From contig JAZLBO010000017.1 in the NCBI GenBank assembly GCA_045613765.1, positions 1 to 61,809 of the forward strand: a stretch of DNA of 61,809 nucleotides, in the 5' to 3' direction. This DNA is from RGIG4097 sp045613765 (lineage in GTDB: Bacteria; Bacillota; Clostridia; Christensenellales; CAG-917). This document shows, piece by piece, positions 15,970-26,227 of this stretch. The position numbers and the translations under genes are program-made. Positions within the stretch are counted from its first letter, which is position 1; each line of letters opens with the position of its first letter. Under the pieces are notes generated by a model. That model ran no database searches. It saw nothing but the letters and a program-made list of their open reading frames with translations, and was not told the origin of the DNA.

Positions 15970-16926
15970 ATGGAAAAACGGCACGCGACAATAACTGATA
16001 TTGCAAGGGAAACGGGTTATTCCATTATGACCGTATCTCGTGCATTTAACAATCCTGATAAGGTCAGCAAAAAAACCCTTGCTCAAATTCTTGAAAAGGC
16101 AGAGGAATTGGATTTTCATCCTAATCCAGTGGCGCGATCTCTTGCATTGAAGCGCACGAATATTGTCTATGTGTATATTCCAAAGGAATTGTCTGCAACA
16201 GAGCCCTTTGTCACTCAAACGGTGGCAGCAATAGGGGAAAGACTTGGCGAAAATGGATATTCCTTTTTGCTTGGCAGAGAGTTTCCACACAAAGTCACTT
16301 GTGACGGAATTATCATCATGGGTGTCAACAAGGAAACTGAAGACAAAATCTCTACATTGCAGATTGAAAAACCGGTTGTCCTATACGGCAACCACGAAAA
16401 AGTGCCTGCTTGGGTTGACGTTGACAACTATGCAGGTCAAAAATTGGCAGTTGAACATCTCATCAAAAAGGGATGCAAAAACATTGCTTACTTGTCAGCC
16501 CCACTTTATATGAACTATGCAAAGGAAAGATTGCAAGGATATAAAGACGAAATGGTGCAACTTCATAGGGAAGTGGTTGCCATAGAGTGCAGTGACAACA
16601 ACGTTACTGCCGGATATGAAGGGGCAAAGACATTGCTTGCAACGGGTAGATCTGTTGACGGAATCGTATGCGCGACAGACTCAATCGCCGTCGGTTGCAC
16701 ACATTTGTTAACAGAACAGGGATTTGAAATCCCAAAAAACATTGCAGTGGTCGGTTTTGACGGATTTGGGTATGAAAATATGACAAACCCACGTCTTACA
16801 ACAGTCAAACAACCATTGTACGCAGTTGGTGTGAGCCTTGCAGACAACTTGATTGCAATGCTTGATGGCCAACAACCTATATGTAGTAAAATATCGCCCG
16901 AACTCGTTGTCAACGAATCGGCGTAA
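15970..16926 (+). CDS. LacI/GalR-family transcriptional regulator
   Basis: A 318-residue repressor: LacI helix-turn-helix with hinge (about 1-60, TITDIARETGYSIMTVSRAF), then a periplasmic-binding-protein-like effector domain with DGIVCATDSIAVG and VAVVGFDGF-type stretches (here IAVVGFDGFGYE). No clear ribosome site precedes the ATG at 15970; the hairpin at 15929-15956 lies just upstream. Upstream in-frame codons would overlap the previous gene and are unlikely. Being inside the operon, it probably autoregulates through the palindrome at 11996. Its effector should be the sugar handled by the locus. Confidence 0.92.
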   Translation: MEKRHATITDIARETGYSIMTVSRAFNNPDKVSKKTLAQILEKAEELDFHPNPVARSLALKRTNIVYVYIPKELSATEPFVTQTVAAIGERLGENGYSFLLGREFPHKVTCDGIIIMGVNKETEDKISTLQIEKPVVLYGNHEKVPAWVDVDNYAGQKLAVEHLIKKGCKNIAYLSAPLYMNYAKERLQGYKDEMVQLHREVVAIECSDNNVTAGYEGAKTLLATGRSVDGIVCATDSIAVGCTHLLTEQGFEIPKNIAVVGFDGFGYENMTNPRLTTVKQPLYAVGVSLADNLIAMLDGQQPICSKISPELVVNESA

Positions 16927-16940
16927 TGGAGGAAACTTAT

Positions 16941-18239
16941 ATGAGATCAACAAAAATTAGATTTTTGGCACTTGTCGTAATGGCAGTATTGATGTTGTCA
17001 GCATGTGCAGGATTGCTGTCAGCATGCAACTTCTTCGGTGGTGGAGATGGTGACGGCGATGGTGGCGCAGACGGTGATGTCACCCTCAACTTTATGGCAT
17101 ATGCACCTGCCAACGAACAAGCAAAGTCAATATACATTGGAATTCTCGAGGCTTTCACAGCTGAAACAGGCATCAAGGTTAAACCTGTCTTCGTACCCAA
17201 GGATAACTACAACACAAAGTTGTCTCAAAACCTCAAGACAAAGAATAACAAACCCGACGTATTCTATCTTGACCAACCCATCCTTGCAGACTTTGTCAAT
17301 CAATGCTTGAGCCTTGATGAAGGTTTCTTTGCAGCAGAAGGCGAAGAAGGACTCAAAAAGTCAGATTTCTTCTCAGCAGCAATGGATACAGCAGTGTACA
17401 AAGGAACAACTTATGCAGTGCCTTTCTCACTCACAACATCAGTTTTGCTTTACAACAAGACATTGGTCAAAGATATCCCCAGCAACTGGGATGAATGGGT
17501 GAACATGGATGTTCCTTCAGAAACAGCATTGTTCAACGGTATTGGCGCAGGTGGCTATGCATCATGGTACTTCCAAGCATTCTTGAAGAGCGCAGGTGGC
17601 GAAATGGTCAAGAACAATCAACCTGCATTCAACAGCACAGAAGGTGTCAAAGCAGCACAAATGGTTGTCAACCTTTATGCAAAATCACCTCGATCAATTA
17701 GAGAAACAACCAATGCATTTGCAAATGGCAAAGTGATGTTCCAACTTGCACACAGTGCAGACATCGTCAACCTTTATGCATCAAACCCCACATGGTGTGC
17801 TGAAAACATGGGCGCAACACTCTTCATCCCTGAAGAAGAAGGTGGAGTTTCATGCTCAAACATTGGTGGCGAAAACCTTGCAATTAGAAAGGATTCAGGC
17901 AAAGAAGAACAAGCAAAACAACTTGTCAAGTTCTTGCTCCGTCAAGAAAACATTTCAAAGATCATTGGAACAAACTTTGCAGCAATAAAATCAATCGCAC
18001 AAGTTCCCACAAATGATCCCGTAACAGGCGAAGCATATTCAGCAGTTGTCAAAGCAGCACTTCAAGTTGTTCTTGAACAACTCAACACAGCATCAGCACG
18101 TCCCGCAGTCAAGGGCTGGGCAAAGGTCAACGATATGTATCTTGCAAACGCACTTGCAGACATCATTGAAAACGGCACAGATCCCAAAACTGCACTTGAC
18201 CAAGCCGCTGCACAAGCCGCTGGCGTCCTTGAGTTCTAA
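16941..18239 (+). CDS. Sugar-binding lipoprotein of the ABC importer (solute-binding family 1)
   Basis: A 432-residue extracellular solute-binding protein. The signal peptide has two possible lipobox cysteines, Cys22 and Cys29 (both LSAC); the second, followed by Asn, looks more usual. A Gly/Asp linker follows, then the MalE-like fold with the helical stretch ANGKVMFQLAHSAD typical of carbohydrate binders. GGAGG (16928-16932) sits 8 bases before ATG 16941, which I prefer over the overlapping ATG at 16926. It lies directly before the two permease genes. It should deliver oligosaccharide to the importer on the outer face of the membrane. Confidence 0.92.
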   Translation: MRSTKIRFLALVVMAVLMLSACAGLLSACNFFGGGDGDGDGGADGDVTLNFMAYAPANEQAKSIYIGILEAFTAETGIKVKPVFVPKDNYNTKLSQNLKTKNNKPDVFYLDQPILADFVNQCLSLDEGFFAAEGEEGLKKSDFFSAAMDTAVYKGTTYAVPFSLTTSVLLYNKTLVKDIPSNWDEWVNMDVPSETALFNGIGAGGYASWYFQAFLKSAGGEMVKNNQPAFNSTEGVKAAQMVVNLYAKSPRSIRETTNAFANGKVMFQLAHSADIVNLYASNPTWCAENMGATLFIPEEEGGVSCSNIGGENLAIRKDSGKEEQAKQLVKFLLRQENISKIIGTNFAAIKSIAQVPTNDPVTGEAYSAVVKAALQVVLEQLNTASARPAVKGWAKVNDMYLANALADIIENGTDPKTALDQAAAQAAGVLEF

Positions 18240-18265
18240 TTTCTATCTAATTTCTATAAGTAAAA

Positions 18266-19207
18266 ATGAAAAGAAAAACTAAAACCACAATTAAACGAAA
18301 CTTGCAAGGGTTTTTGTTTGTGACACCACTGATTGCATACTTTTTGATCTTTCAGTTGTTGCCCATGCTTATAGCCCTTGTCATAAGTTTCTCAGATTGG
18401 GATGGATTGAGCGAAATAGGTTGGGTTGGTGTTGACAACTACGTGGCACTATTTTCAGACAGATTGATGTATCCATATTTCTGGAAATCACTTCTTGTGT
18501 CTGTTGAGTACATTCTTCTCACAGTGCCTGTCAATATCATTTTGTCACTTGTAGTGTCAGCACTTCTCAACTCAAAGATAAAGGGAGAAAGATTCTTCAA
18601 GACTGCATTTTATATCCCTTCAGTCACAGTTGGTGTTGCAGTTATGGCTCTTTGGAGATTTATGCTTGATCCTACCTTTGGTATGATCAACCAACTCCTT
18701 GGCACGCAAATCAACTTCCTCGGAACAGAAGGATTGGACCTTGTCACGTTGGCAGTTATGAGTGTGTGGGGTGGACTTGGCTACAATGTCCTCATCATGC
18801 TCTCAGCAATGAAAAATATTGACGGATCTTTGTATGAGGCAGCATCAATCGACAGCGCAAATGCTTTCCAAAAATTCTGGAACATTACAGTGCCCGGTGT
18901 TATGCCCACAGTATTCTTCTTCCTTGTCACAGGTGTTATTGGTGGATTCCAAGCCTTTGAACAAATGTTGCTTATGACTGGCACAGGTACAAACCACAGT
19001 ACATACACGTTTGTGTACGGTGTCTATGAGCAATCAATGACCTTTGGCGAATTGGGTGTTGGCTCTGCAATGTCATTTATCCTTTTGGGATTCTTGCTTA
19101 TCCTTACATTGATTCAATTTAGAGCATTGCCCAAAGACACAGACGTGAACAAACCAAAGAAGAATATATTTGCACGCTTGAAGAAGAATAAGGAGGGCAC
19201 AGTCTAA
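18266..19207 (+). CDS. Sugar ABC transporter permease, MalF/UgpA type
   Basis: A 313-residue permease with about six membrane helices. The EAA loop that docks the ATPase is YEAASIDSANAFQKFWNITV. N-terminal positive residues, then a first helix at about 16-37. The ribosome site is weak; translation may depend on the upstream gene 26 bases away. Its stop overlaps the next start by one base (TAATG). It forms a heterodimer with the following permease. Confidence 0.93.
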   Translation: MKRKTKTTIKRNLQGFLFVTPLIAYFLIFQLLPMLIALVISFSDWDGLSEIGWVGVDNYVALFSDRLMYPYFWKSLLVSVEYILLTVPVNIILSLVVSALLNSKIKGERFFKTAFYIPSVTVGVAVMALWRFMLDPTFGMINQLLGTQINFLGTEGLDLVTLAVMSVWGGLGYNVLIMLSAMKNIDGSLYEAASIDSANAFQKFWNITVPGVMPTVFFFLVTGVIGGFQAFEQMLLMTGTGTNHSTYTFVYGVYEQSMTFGELGVGSAMSFILLGFLLILTLIQFRALPKDTDVNKPKKNIFARLKKNKEGTV

Positions 19208-20136
19208 TGGAAAACAACAATTTCAATAGTGTTGCACCTGTTGCTCCAGAAAAATACGGAAAACTGTCTTTCCCCAAACGTTTCAACGTCCTTACATTGG
19301 CAAAAAGAGGATCAATCTATGCAGTATTGATTTTCATCACTTTATGTTTTGTCGTTCCTTACATTTGGTTGTTGTCATCATCACTGAAGACAGTGGACGG
19401 TTTCTCATCACCTACATTTAGCCTTTTGCCTCTCAATGGCAGTGGCCAGTTGGAATTTGTCTGGGACAACTACGTACAAGCATGGAACGAACTCAACATC
19501 CCTCAAGTTCTTCTCAACACACTCATTGTCTGTGCTTTGAACACAGCATTGAACTTGTTCCTCAACTCAATCGCTGCATATGCATTTGCAAGAATGAAGT
19601 TTGCAGGCAGAGATTTGATTTTCAAGGTTTCACTTACGTCAATGATGATCCCCGGATGTGTTATGCTCATCCCCAACTTCCTCATCATCAACTATTTTGG
19701 ATTGGTGGATACTTTGGCAGCATTGGTGTTCCCGTTTATCATGAGTGTGTACAACGTATTCCTTTTGCGTCAACAATTTATGGCAGTTGAAAAGGAAATT
19801 GAAGAAGCAGCAATCATTGACGGCGCAGGCAGATTTAAGATCTTCACACGCATCTGTATGCCTATCGTAAAGCCTATGCTTATCGTCCAAGGCATCACAA
19901 CATTTATGTGGAACTACAACAACTTCTTGTGGCCACTTATTGTTTTGAACAGTGAAGAAAACTATACATTGGCAATTTCACTTGGTATGCTTATGTACAA
20001 CGGTGGATCATACGTGACAATGTATCCTATCATGCTTGCAGGGGCAGTTATGGTGTCTGCACCTATGGTGCTTGTATTCTTCTTGTTGCAGAAGTACATC
20101 CTTGGTGGAACAATGGCAGGAGCAGTAAAGGGATAA
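19207..20136 (+). CDS. Sugar ABC transporter permease, MalG/UgpE type
   Basis: A 309-residue permease, partner of the upstream MalF-type protein. The first membrane helix is at about 36-58 after a long cytoplasmic N-terminus. The EAA loop reads EEAAIIDGAGRFKIFTRI and several helices follow. The start overlaps the previous stop. The ATPase gene at 20141 begins 4 bases after its stop, so permeases and ATPase are made as a unit. Confidence 0.93.
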   Translation: MENNNFNSVAPVAPEKYGKLSFPKRFNVLTLAKRGSIYAVLIFITLCFVVPYIWLLSSSLKTVDGFSSPTFSLLPLNGSGQLEFVWDNYVQAWNELNIPQVLLNTLIVCALNTALNLFLNSIAAYAFARMKFAGRDLIFKVSLTSMMIPGCVMLIPNFLIINYFGLVDTLAALVFPFIMSVYNVFLLRQQFMAVEKEIEEAAIIDGAGRFKIFTRICMPIVKPMLIVQGITTFMWNYNNFLWPLIVLNSEENYTLAISLGMLMYNGGSYVTMYPIMLAGAVMVSAPMVLVFFLLQKYILGGTMAGAVKG

Positions 20137-20140
20137 TATT

Positions 20141-21982
20141 ATGGCAGGATTGAAACTTAACCACGTATGCAAAATCTATGACGGCAAAGTCAAAGCCGTT
20201 TCAGATGTTTGCATCAATATTAAAGACAAAGAGTTTGTTGTGCTTGTCGGCCCTTCTGGCTGTGGCAAGTCAACAACTCTTAGAATGATAGCAGGTCTTG
20301 AAGATATTTCTTCAGGAGATATTTTCATTGGAGATCGTAGAGTCAACTTGCTCGAACCAAAGGATAGAAATATTGCAATGGTTTTCCAAAACTATGCACT
20401 TTTCCCCAATATGTCTGTTGCAGACAATATTTCCTTTGGCCTTCGTATGCAAGGTGTTGACAAAGAAATCATCAAGGAAAAGGTGGAGACTATCGCAGAA
20501 ATGTTGGGTCTCAGCGACTATCTTAAAGCAAAACCCTCCAACCTTTCAGGTGGTCAAAGACAAAGAGTTGCTCTTGGTAGAGCAATAGTCCGTGAACCTG
20601 ACGTGTTCTTGCTTGATGAACCCCTTTCCAACCTTGATGCAAAACTCCGTGCAAAGATGAGAGCAGAACTGTCTGCACTTCATAGAAAGTTGGGCACAAC
20701 CTTCATCTATGTCACTCACGACCAAGTTGAAGCAATGACAATGGGGGATAGAATTGTTGTCATGAAAGACGGTGTTGTCATGCAATCTGGCTCACCTCGT
20801 CAACTTTTCAACCACCCTGCAAACAAGTTTACAGCAGGCTTTATTGGAACACCCCAAATGAACTTCTTTGACTGTACAGTCACTCGTGACAATGATGGTG
20901 CAGTGGTAGATGCAGATTTTGTGAAATTTGCACTTTCAAAGCAACAACTTGCCAAACTCAAAGTGGCAGTTGGAGAAAGTGTCAGAGCAACTCTTGGCAT
21001 CCGTCCTGAACACATTTCAGTTGGCGAAGCACAAGAAGGATTTGCACCTGTTTTGAGTGAACTCGTCAGTGTAGAAGACCTTGGTCCTAAATCTTTGATT
21101 CACCTTTTGAGCCGTGACGGCGCAAGAGAAATTGAATTTACAGGCTATGGCTCATCTGACGTCTATTACAATGATGGCGAAATGTACGCCTACGTCAACA
21201 CTGATCTCATCAATCTCTTTGACTACGAAACAGAAAACACACTTTTACCCGAAATCCCTGAATACGTTGAAATTGGTGCAACAATCAAAAACGGCACTTT
21301 ATCAGTATTCAATGGCAGTGTAAAATTGCCTTCTGCACTTTCATCATTGAAAGATGGGGACGTTACAATGAGAGTTCCCATTGAAGCAATAATACACGGC
21401 AACGATTTCTCTGGTGTTGTTGAATCCAGTGAAAACATTGATGACGGCAAACTTTGTTTTGTCAATTCAAATGGCGCAGTGTTCTTTGCAATAGGCGACT
21501 ATGAACACAAATTCACCTTCTCACTTGACCTTTCAAAAGTGACCTTTGTCAACGGAGAAGAAGTGGTGGATTCAATTCCAGCACAATCACTTGTGGACTT
21601 TAAGTTTGAACGCGTCAAAGAAGAAGTCGAAGGGAAGAAAATTAAAAAACACTATGCCGTATTTGGCGATATCCGTGTTGAGACTCTCTATGATTTCAAC
21701 ACCAAGATGTATCGCCTTGGCAAAAAGATATTTGAAAACCGATTCAAACTTGGGGTCAAACTTAATACAGTTAGACTTGCAAGGGAAGATGAGGTATATC
21801 CCACAATAAGCGCAAACCTTGAAAGCATTTGTGACTTTGAAGGAAAGAAGTTTATGAAACTCAAAATAGCAGACAACACCATTTTTGTTGAAGGCGAGGG
21901 AGATGCCCAAACACAACTTTTGGCACTTGACTTTGACAATATGCCTGTCTATGACAGTGAAGGAAATCTGCTCTTTGATTAA
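20141..21982 (+). CDS. Sugar ABC transporter ATPase, second MsmK/UgpC-like copy with long C-terminus
   Basis: A 613-residue paralogue of the protein at 12091. It has Walker A GPSGCGKSTTLRMIAGLED, signature LSGGQRQRVALGRA, Walker B FLLDEPLSNLDAK and the same FIGTPQMNFFDC entry into the regulatory part. Like its paralogue it exceeds the usual family length by about 240 residues, and both end in a related motif (MPVYDSEGN here, VVVYDSKTD there), so the extension is inherited and not a fusion artefact. AAAGGG precedes the ATG. Being next to the permeases, it is the most likely motor of this importer. Confidence 0.9.
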   Translation: MAGLKLNHVCKIYDGKVKAVSDVCINIKDKEFVVLVGPSGCGKSTTLRMIAGLEDISSGDIFIGDRRVNLLEPKDRNIAMVFQNYALFPNMSVADNISFGLRMQGVDKEIIKEKVETIAEMLGLSDYLKAKPSNLSGGQRQRVALGRAIVREPDVFLLDEPLSNLDAKLRAKMRAELSALHRKLGTTFIYVTHDQVEAMTMGDRIVVMKDGVVMQSGSPRQLFNHPANKFTAGFIGTPQMNFFDCTVTRDNDGAVVDADFVKFALSKQQLAKLKVAVGESVRATLGIRPEHISVGEAQEGFAPVLSELVSVEDLGPKSLIHLLSRDGAREIEFTGYGSSDVYYNDGEMYAYVNTDLINLFDYETENTLLPEIPEYVEIGATIKNGTLSVFNGSVKLPSALSSLKDGDVTMRVPIEAIIHGNDFSGVVESSENIDDGKLCFVNSNGAVFFAIGDYEHKFTFSLDLSKVTFVNGEEVVDSIPAQSLVDFKFERVKEEVEGKKIKKHYAVFGDIRVETLYDFNTKMYRLGKKIFENRFKLGVKLNTVRLAREDEVYPTISANLESICDFEGKKFMKLKIADNTIFVEGEGDAQTQLLALDFDNMPVYDSEGNLLFD

Positions 21983-21993
21983 TGGAGGAAATT

Positions 21994-24894
21994 ATGAACA
22001 AAGTTTACAGAGTATTTGTGATATTGCTCGTGCTCATGATGTGTGCACTGGCACTTGTCGCATGCAACCCTGATGATCCCGAACCCACACCCGACGGTGG
22101 TGGCGACGGCGACGGTGGTTATACACCCCCTGTCATTGGCGACAATGATTACGCACAAGTTTATGTGACAACAGGTACAATGTCAAAACTCATGGCAAGA
22201 GATACATCTCTTGAGTTTGGCGACTATGATGACACATCATACAACACAATGATCACCGTTGACTTGGAAGGTGGCACACACCAAAGTTTCTATGGCTACG
22301 GCGCATCACTTACTCACTCATCAGCATACCTTTTGATGCAAGAAGGTGCAGAAGATGTCCGTAAGGAAATGCTCAATGAATTGTTTGGACCTGATGGTGC
22401 AAGATTCAATTTTATCAGAGTTCCTATCGGTGCAAGTGACTATATTGAAGAAGACAAATTCTTCACATGTTGCGACCTTGCAAACCCCGACGAAGAAGAC
22501 TTGGGCTTGCTCACATTTAACCTTGATCACGACCAAAATATCATTGCAGTCCTCAAGGAAATCATTGAAATCAACCCCAATATCAACATCATTGCAGTTC
22601 CTTGGTCAGCACCTGCATGGATGAAGGACACAGGCAACCTTCTCAGTGGTAGCCTTGATGAACAATATGAAGGCGTCTTTGCAGATTACCTTGTCAAATT
22701 TGTCAAGGAATACAAAAAGCAAGGCATCAACATCACACACTTGTCACTTGTCAACGAACCTTTCGTTCCCGTCCTTAAATACCCCACAATGCGTATGGAC
22801 GGCTTGCAAGCAGCAAGCATCATCAAGAAACTCGGTCCAAAACTTGAAAAGTTGGATCACGAAGTCAAGATCTTGGCATGGGATCACAACGTTGACAACA
22901 TTGGCGACTATCTTTACGAAGTCTACGATGACGCAGAAGCAAGCAAATACGTTTCAGGCGCAGCATTCCACGGCTATGGTGGTGACTATACTGAAGCATG
23001 TATGACATGGTCAGAACTCTATCCTGAAAAAGAACTCTATATGACAGAGATCACAGAACACTCAGGAAGTAACGACTTTGCAAGAAACCTTGCTTATGCA
23101 GCACAACAAGTTTCAGTTTCTCCCGTCAACCTTGGTTCAAACGGTGGTATGTTCTGGAACTATGTTCTCCGTAGCGACGGTACACCCACACACAACGGCA
23201 GCATCTGCTACGGTGTCATGGATATGGATTATAGTGACGGCGAATATGTTTACAGCAAGAACTCTGCATACTATTCAATGGCACACGTCAGCAAGTTTGC
23301 ATACAACGTCAACGGACAAGAGCCCAAAGCACTCCGTGTTGAAAGTTCAAACGACTCAGAAATCATTGCATGCGCACTCTATCGTGCAGACGGCGCAATC
23401 GTCATCACTGCATGCAACGTCCTTGACTCATATCCTGTAACAGCAGATATCGTCCTTGGCGACAAGAGCATCTCATACACAATTCAACCTCAAAGTATTG
23501 TCACATTCGTTTATAATCCCAACGGCGACTCAGCAGATGCAGGATTCCATCAATCATACGACGTGACAGACGTGTACGTTGAACAAAAGAAAGTTGACAC
23601 TTTCCTTTACAAAGTAAAATCAGACATCACAGTCACAGCAAACACAAAAGTGTACGTCACACCTTATTCAACACTTTCTGCAAATGCACAACCTGTTGAA
23701 TACACAAAGGAAAATGATTCATTGGTGTTTACAGCAACAGTGCCTTACGATACTTATTTCATCCATATCGTCGATGGCACCAAGACTGCTTTGATGCCTA
23801 TGGCAAGACCTATGTGCGCACCTACACTCAGCAAGGGCACAAGTTCAAATATCGTCACTTACAACTTTGTTGCAGGTACATCATGGAGCTCATTCTGTGA
23901 CCCTGCAGGCAAGGCAGTATATCGTAGTGCAAGCAGTCAATTTGACGAAACTGCAGAAGTTGTTGCACAAAACGTCCAAATCTCAGGCGTTGACTCAACA
24001 ACAGACCCCAGTCCCGATGCAAGCAAGCCTTACTACTATGTTGTTCTCACGTCAAAGAACGGTGTCGTGACATACGTCAGCGCACCTCTCATTGACTACG
24101 ATACAGCATTTAGCGACGTCAACGTTTCAGTTGAAAACATCAACGGCAGAGCAGTCCTTGTTGCAACCGGCACATTTAAGATCAACGGTGACGTGGCACT
24201 TGACGTTTACAGCGCAGATGAAAAACTTGGTAGCGTCACAGAAATCACTGGTGAATTTGTCAGTGGCAATGCAGGTGACACATTTAGAGTGACACTTGAC
24301 TTCACAGATATCATCAAAGCATCAGGCGCAGGCGTATGGTTTGACGTCAAACTTGCAACATCAACAGGCTTGCTCCTTGAAGTCCCTGCAACTGCTGCAA
24401 ATACAGCCAACGTTGTCCAAATTGACAGTACAACAATCGAATTCAAGTCATGGAACGGCATCCTTAAGTTGACATACGCATTCTACGATGTCGCAGTCAG
24501 CAGTGTAACAATTGATGAAAGCGATATTACACGTGGCCCCGTCCTTGTCGTCACGGGCGTTATGGCAAATGACGTAAGAGAAGTCAAACTCCACGCAGAC
24601 GCAGAATTCAGTGGCTCAAAGCATCACTATTACTGGACAAACGTTTCAAGCACAACCTCCGAGTTCCGTTTTGAAGTTGCACTTTCAGAGCTTCCTTCTA
24701 CTGGTCAACCTTGGAGCTGGTTCCACATCTACGTTTACAAAGGCAATGCAACAGTAGAAAGCGCAAAGATTGACCTTAACAGAGGATCTGCACTTTCAAT
24801 CGGTCAAACATTCACATTTAATTCTGTCCAATACACCATCCAAGCATACAACGGAGATGGCTCACAATTGGTCATTGAGGCACTCGAACTTTAA
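21994..24894 (+). CDS. Surface GH30-family glycoside hydrolase lipoprotein with C-terminal modules
   Basis: A 966-residue protein. Lipoprotein signal (LVAC, Cys24), Gly/Asp-rich linker to about 45, GH30 catalytic barrel plus its beta side domain (about 50-505), an Fn3-like region (about 510-705), and two beta modules (about 709-830 and 832-966) related to those of the lipoprotein at 14114. The acid/base is Glu255 in VNEP and the nucleophile Glu352 in MTEITEHS, 97 residues apart as expected for the family. GH30 enzymes cut beta-1,6-glucan, glucosylceramide, beta-glucosides or xylan by retention; the overall look is of the glucosylceramidase/beta-1,6-glucanase branch. GGAGG (21984-21988) supports ATG 21994 over ATG 21982. 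Confidence 0.9.
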   Translation: MNKVYRVFVILLVLMMCALALVACNPDDPEPTPDGGGDGDGGYTPPVIGDNDYAQVYVTTGTMSKLMARDTSLEFGDYDDTSYNTMITVDLEGGTHQSFYGYGASLTHSSAYLLMQEGAEDVRKEMLNELFGPDGARFNFIRVPIGASDYIEEDKFFTCCDLANPDEEDLGLLTFNLDHDQNIIAVLKEIIEINPNINIIAVPWSAPAWMKDTGNLLSGSLDEQYEGVFADYLVKFVKEYKKQGINITHLSLVNEPFVPVLKYPTMRMDGLQAASIIKKLGPKLEKLDHEVKILAWDHNVDNIGDYLYEVYDDAEASKYVSGAAFHGYGGDYTEACMTWSELYPEKELYMTEITEHSGSNDFARNLAYAAQQVSVSPVNLGSNGGMFWNYVLRSDGTPTHNGSICYGVMDMDYSDGEYVYSKNSAYYSMAHVSKFAYNVNGQEPKALRVESSNDSEIIACALYRADGAIVITACNVLDSYPVTADIVLGDKSISYTIQPQSIVTFVYNPNGDSADAGFHQSYDVTDVYVEQKKVDTFLYKVKSDITVTANTKVYVTPYSTLSANAQPVEYTKENDSLVFTATVPYDTYFIHIVDGTKTALMPMARPMCAPTLSKGTSSNIVTYNFVAGTSWSSFCDPAGKAVYRSASSQFDETAEVVAQNVQISGVDSTTDPSPDASKPYYYVVLTSKNGVVTYVSAPLIDYDTAFSDVNVSVENINGRAVLVATGTFKINGDVALDVYSADEKLGSVTEITGEFVSGNAGDTFRVTLDFTDIIKASGAGVWFDVKLATSTGLLLEVPATAANTANVVQIDSTTIEFKSWNGILKLTYAFYDVAVSSVTIDESDITRGPVLVVTGVMANDVREVKLHADAEFSGSKHHYYWTNVSSTTSEFRFEVALSELPSTGQPWSWFHIYVYKGNATVESAKIDLNRGSALSIGQTFTFNSVQYTIQAYNGDGSQLVIEALEL

Positions 24895-24898
24895 GAAT

Positions 24899-26227
24899 AT
24901 GGCAACAATTTATACAACAACACAAAATGAGAAAATGAAAAAGGGCGTAGTGAACTATGCTACGCCCAACTACAATCTCAACACAATAACAGTCCGTTCT
25001 GACAAGCAATTCCACACACACTTTGGTTTTGGTGGCGCATTTACAGAATCAACTTCTCAATGTTTCTACTCCCTTGATGAAAACAAGAGAAGGGAATTTA
25101 TCAATGCATATTTCTCAGACAACGGTTTGAGATATAATCTTGGCAGAATCCCCATCCACTCATGTGATTTCTCACACGAAATTCACACATACGTTGATGA
25201 AGATGACTACACCCTTGATTCATTTGATATGAGTTGGGAAGATGAAGGCAGAATCCCCCTCATAAAAGAATGTGAAAAGGTTGCCGGTGGTCTTGTATTT
25301 TTCTCTGCACCTTGGTCGCCCCCTGCATATATGAAGACAAATGGCGACATTTGCCATGGTGGAAAACTCAAAGATGAGTGTAGAGGACTTTGGGCAGAAT
25401 ATTATGCCAAGTCACTTGCAGGTCTTAAAGAGAGAGGTATAGAGGTTTCAATCGTTTCAGTTCAAAACGAGCCCGAGGCAATTCAAACGTGGGAATCTCG
25501 TGAAATGGACGGCACGGAAGAAGGTCTTGAAATCAGAGATTATCTTGTGCCTGCATTTAAGAAATATGGTCTTGACGTGAAGTTTGTCATTTGGGATCAC
25601 AACCGTGACAGAATGGTTGCAAGAGCAGTTGAAACATTGTCAATAGACGGCGTCACGGAACACGTTTGGGGTCTTGGTTATCACTGGTATTGCTGTGAAA
25701 AACATGAAAATATTGGTGTATTCAGGCAAATGTTCCCCGACAAGCACGTTTTGCTTACTGAATGTTGCGTTGAAACAGCCCACGATTCCACAACAGGTCT
25801 TGCATCAAAGGCAGGCATCTGGGAACATGGCGAAAGATACGGCAAGCAAATCATCAAGGACCTTCTCAATGGCTCTGAAGGTTATATTGATTGGAACTTG
25901 TTGCTTGATGAAAACGGTGGACCCAACCACGTTGGCAACTTCTGTGAAGCACCCATTATGCTTGATGGCGATGGTGGTATTGTCTATAATCCTTCCTATT
26001 GGTATATCGGTCACTTTTCACGCTTTATTAGAAGTGGAGCAAAGATGATTATGTGTACAGCAGGCAAAGATGGCATTTATGCTGTTGCATATCAAAATCC
26101 CGATGGACAAAAAGTTGTGGTTGTCATGAACGAAAATAACAGAGATGAAATGTGCTTGTTTGATATTGACGGCAAATATATCAATTTCAACGTTGAAAAG
26201 CACTCAATCTCAACAATCTTGTTATGA
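24899..26227 (+). CDS. Cytoplasmic GH30-family glycoside hydrolase
   Basis: A 442-residue GH30 enzyme without signal peptide, hence cytoplasmic. The acid/base is Glu191 in VQNEPE and the nucleophile Glu288 in LLTECCVE, again 97 apart. GFGGAFTES and FFSAPWSPPAYMK are typical of the barrel. The C-terminal strand domain is short and no extra modules are present. It starts 4 bases after the surface GH30 with a weak ribosome site, so it is probably translation-coupled; ATG 24935 is an alternative start. It likely cleaves the imported oligosaccharide or glycoside to a monosaccharide. Having an outer and an inner GH30 in one operon suggests stepwise breakdown of one substrate. Confidence 0.9.
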   Translation: MATIYTTTQNEKMKKGVVNYATPNYNLNTITVRSDKQFHTHFGFGGAFTESTSQCFYSLDENKRREFINAYFSDNGLRYNLGRIPIHSCDFSHEIHTYVDEDDYTLDSFDMSWEDEGRIPLIKECEKVAGGLVFFSAPWSPPAYMKTNGDICHGGKLKDECRGLWAEYYAKSLAGLKERGIEVSIVSVQNEPEAIQTWESREMDGTEEGLEIRDYLVPAFKKYGLDVKFVIWDHNRDRMVARAVETLSIDGVTEHVWGLGYHWYCCEKHENIGVFRQMFPDKHVLLTECCVETAHDSTTGLASKAGIWEHGERYGKQIIKDLLNGSEGYIDWNLLLDENGGPNHVGNFCEAPIMLDGDGGIVYNPSYWYIGHFSRFIRSGAKMIMCTAGKDGIYAVAYQNPDGQKVVVVMNENNRDEMCLFDIDGKYINFNVEKHSISTILL

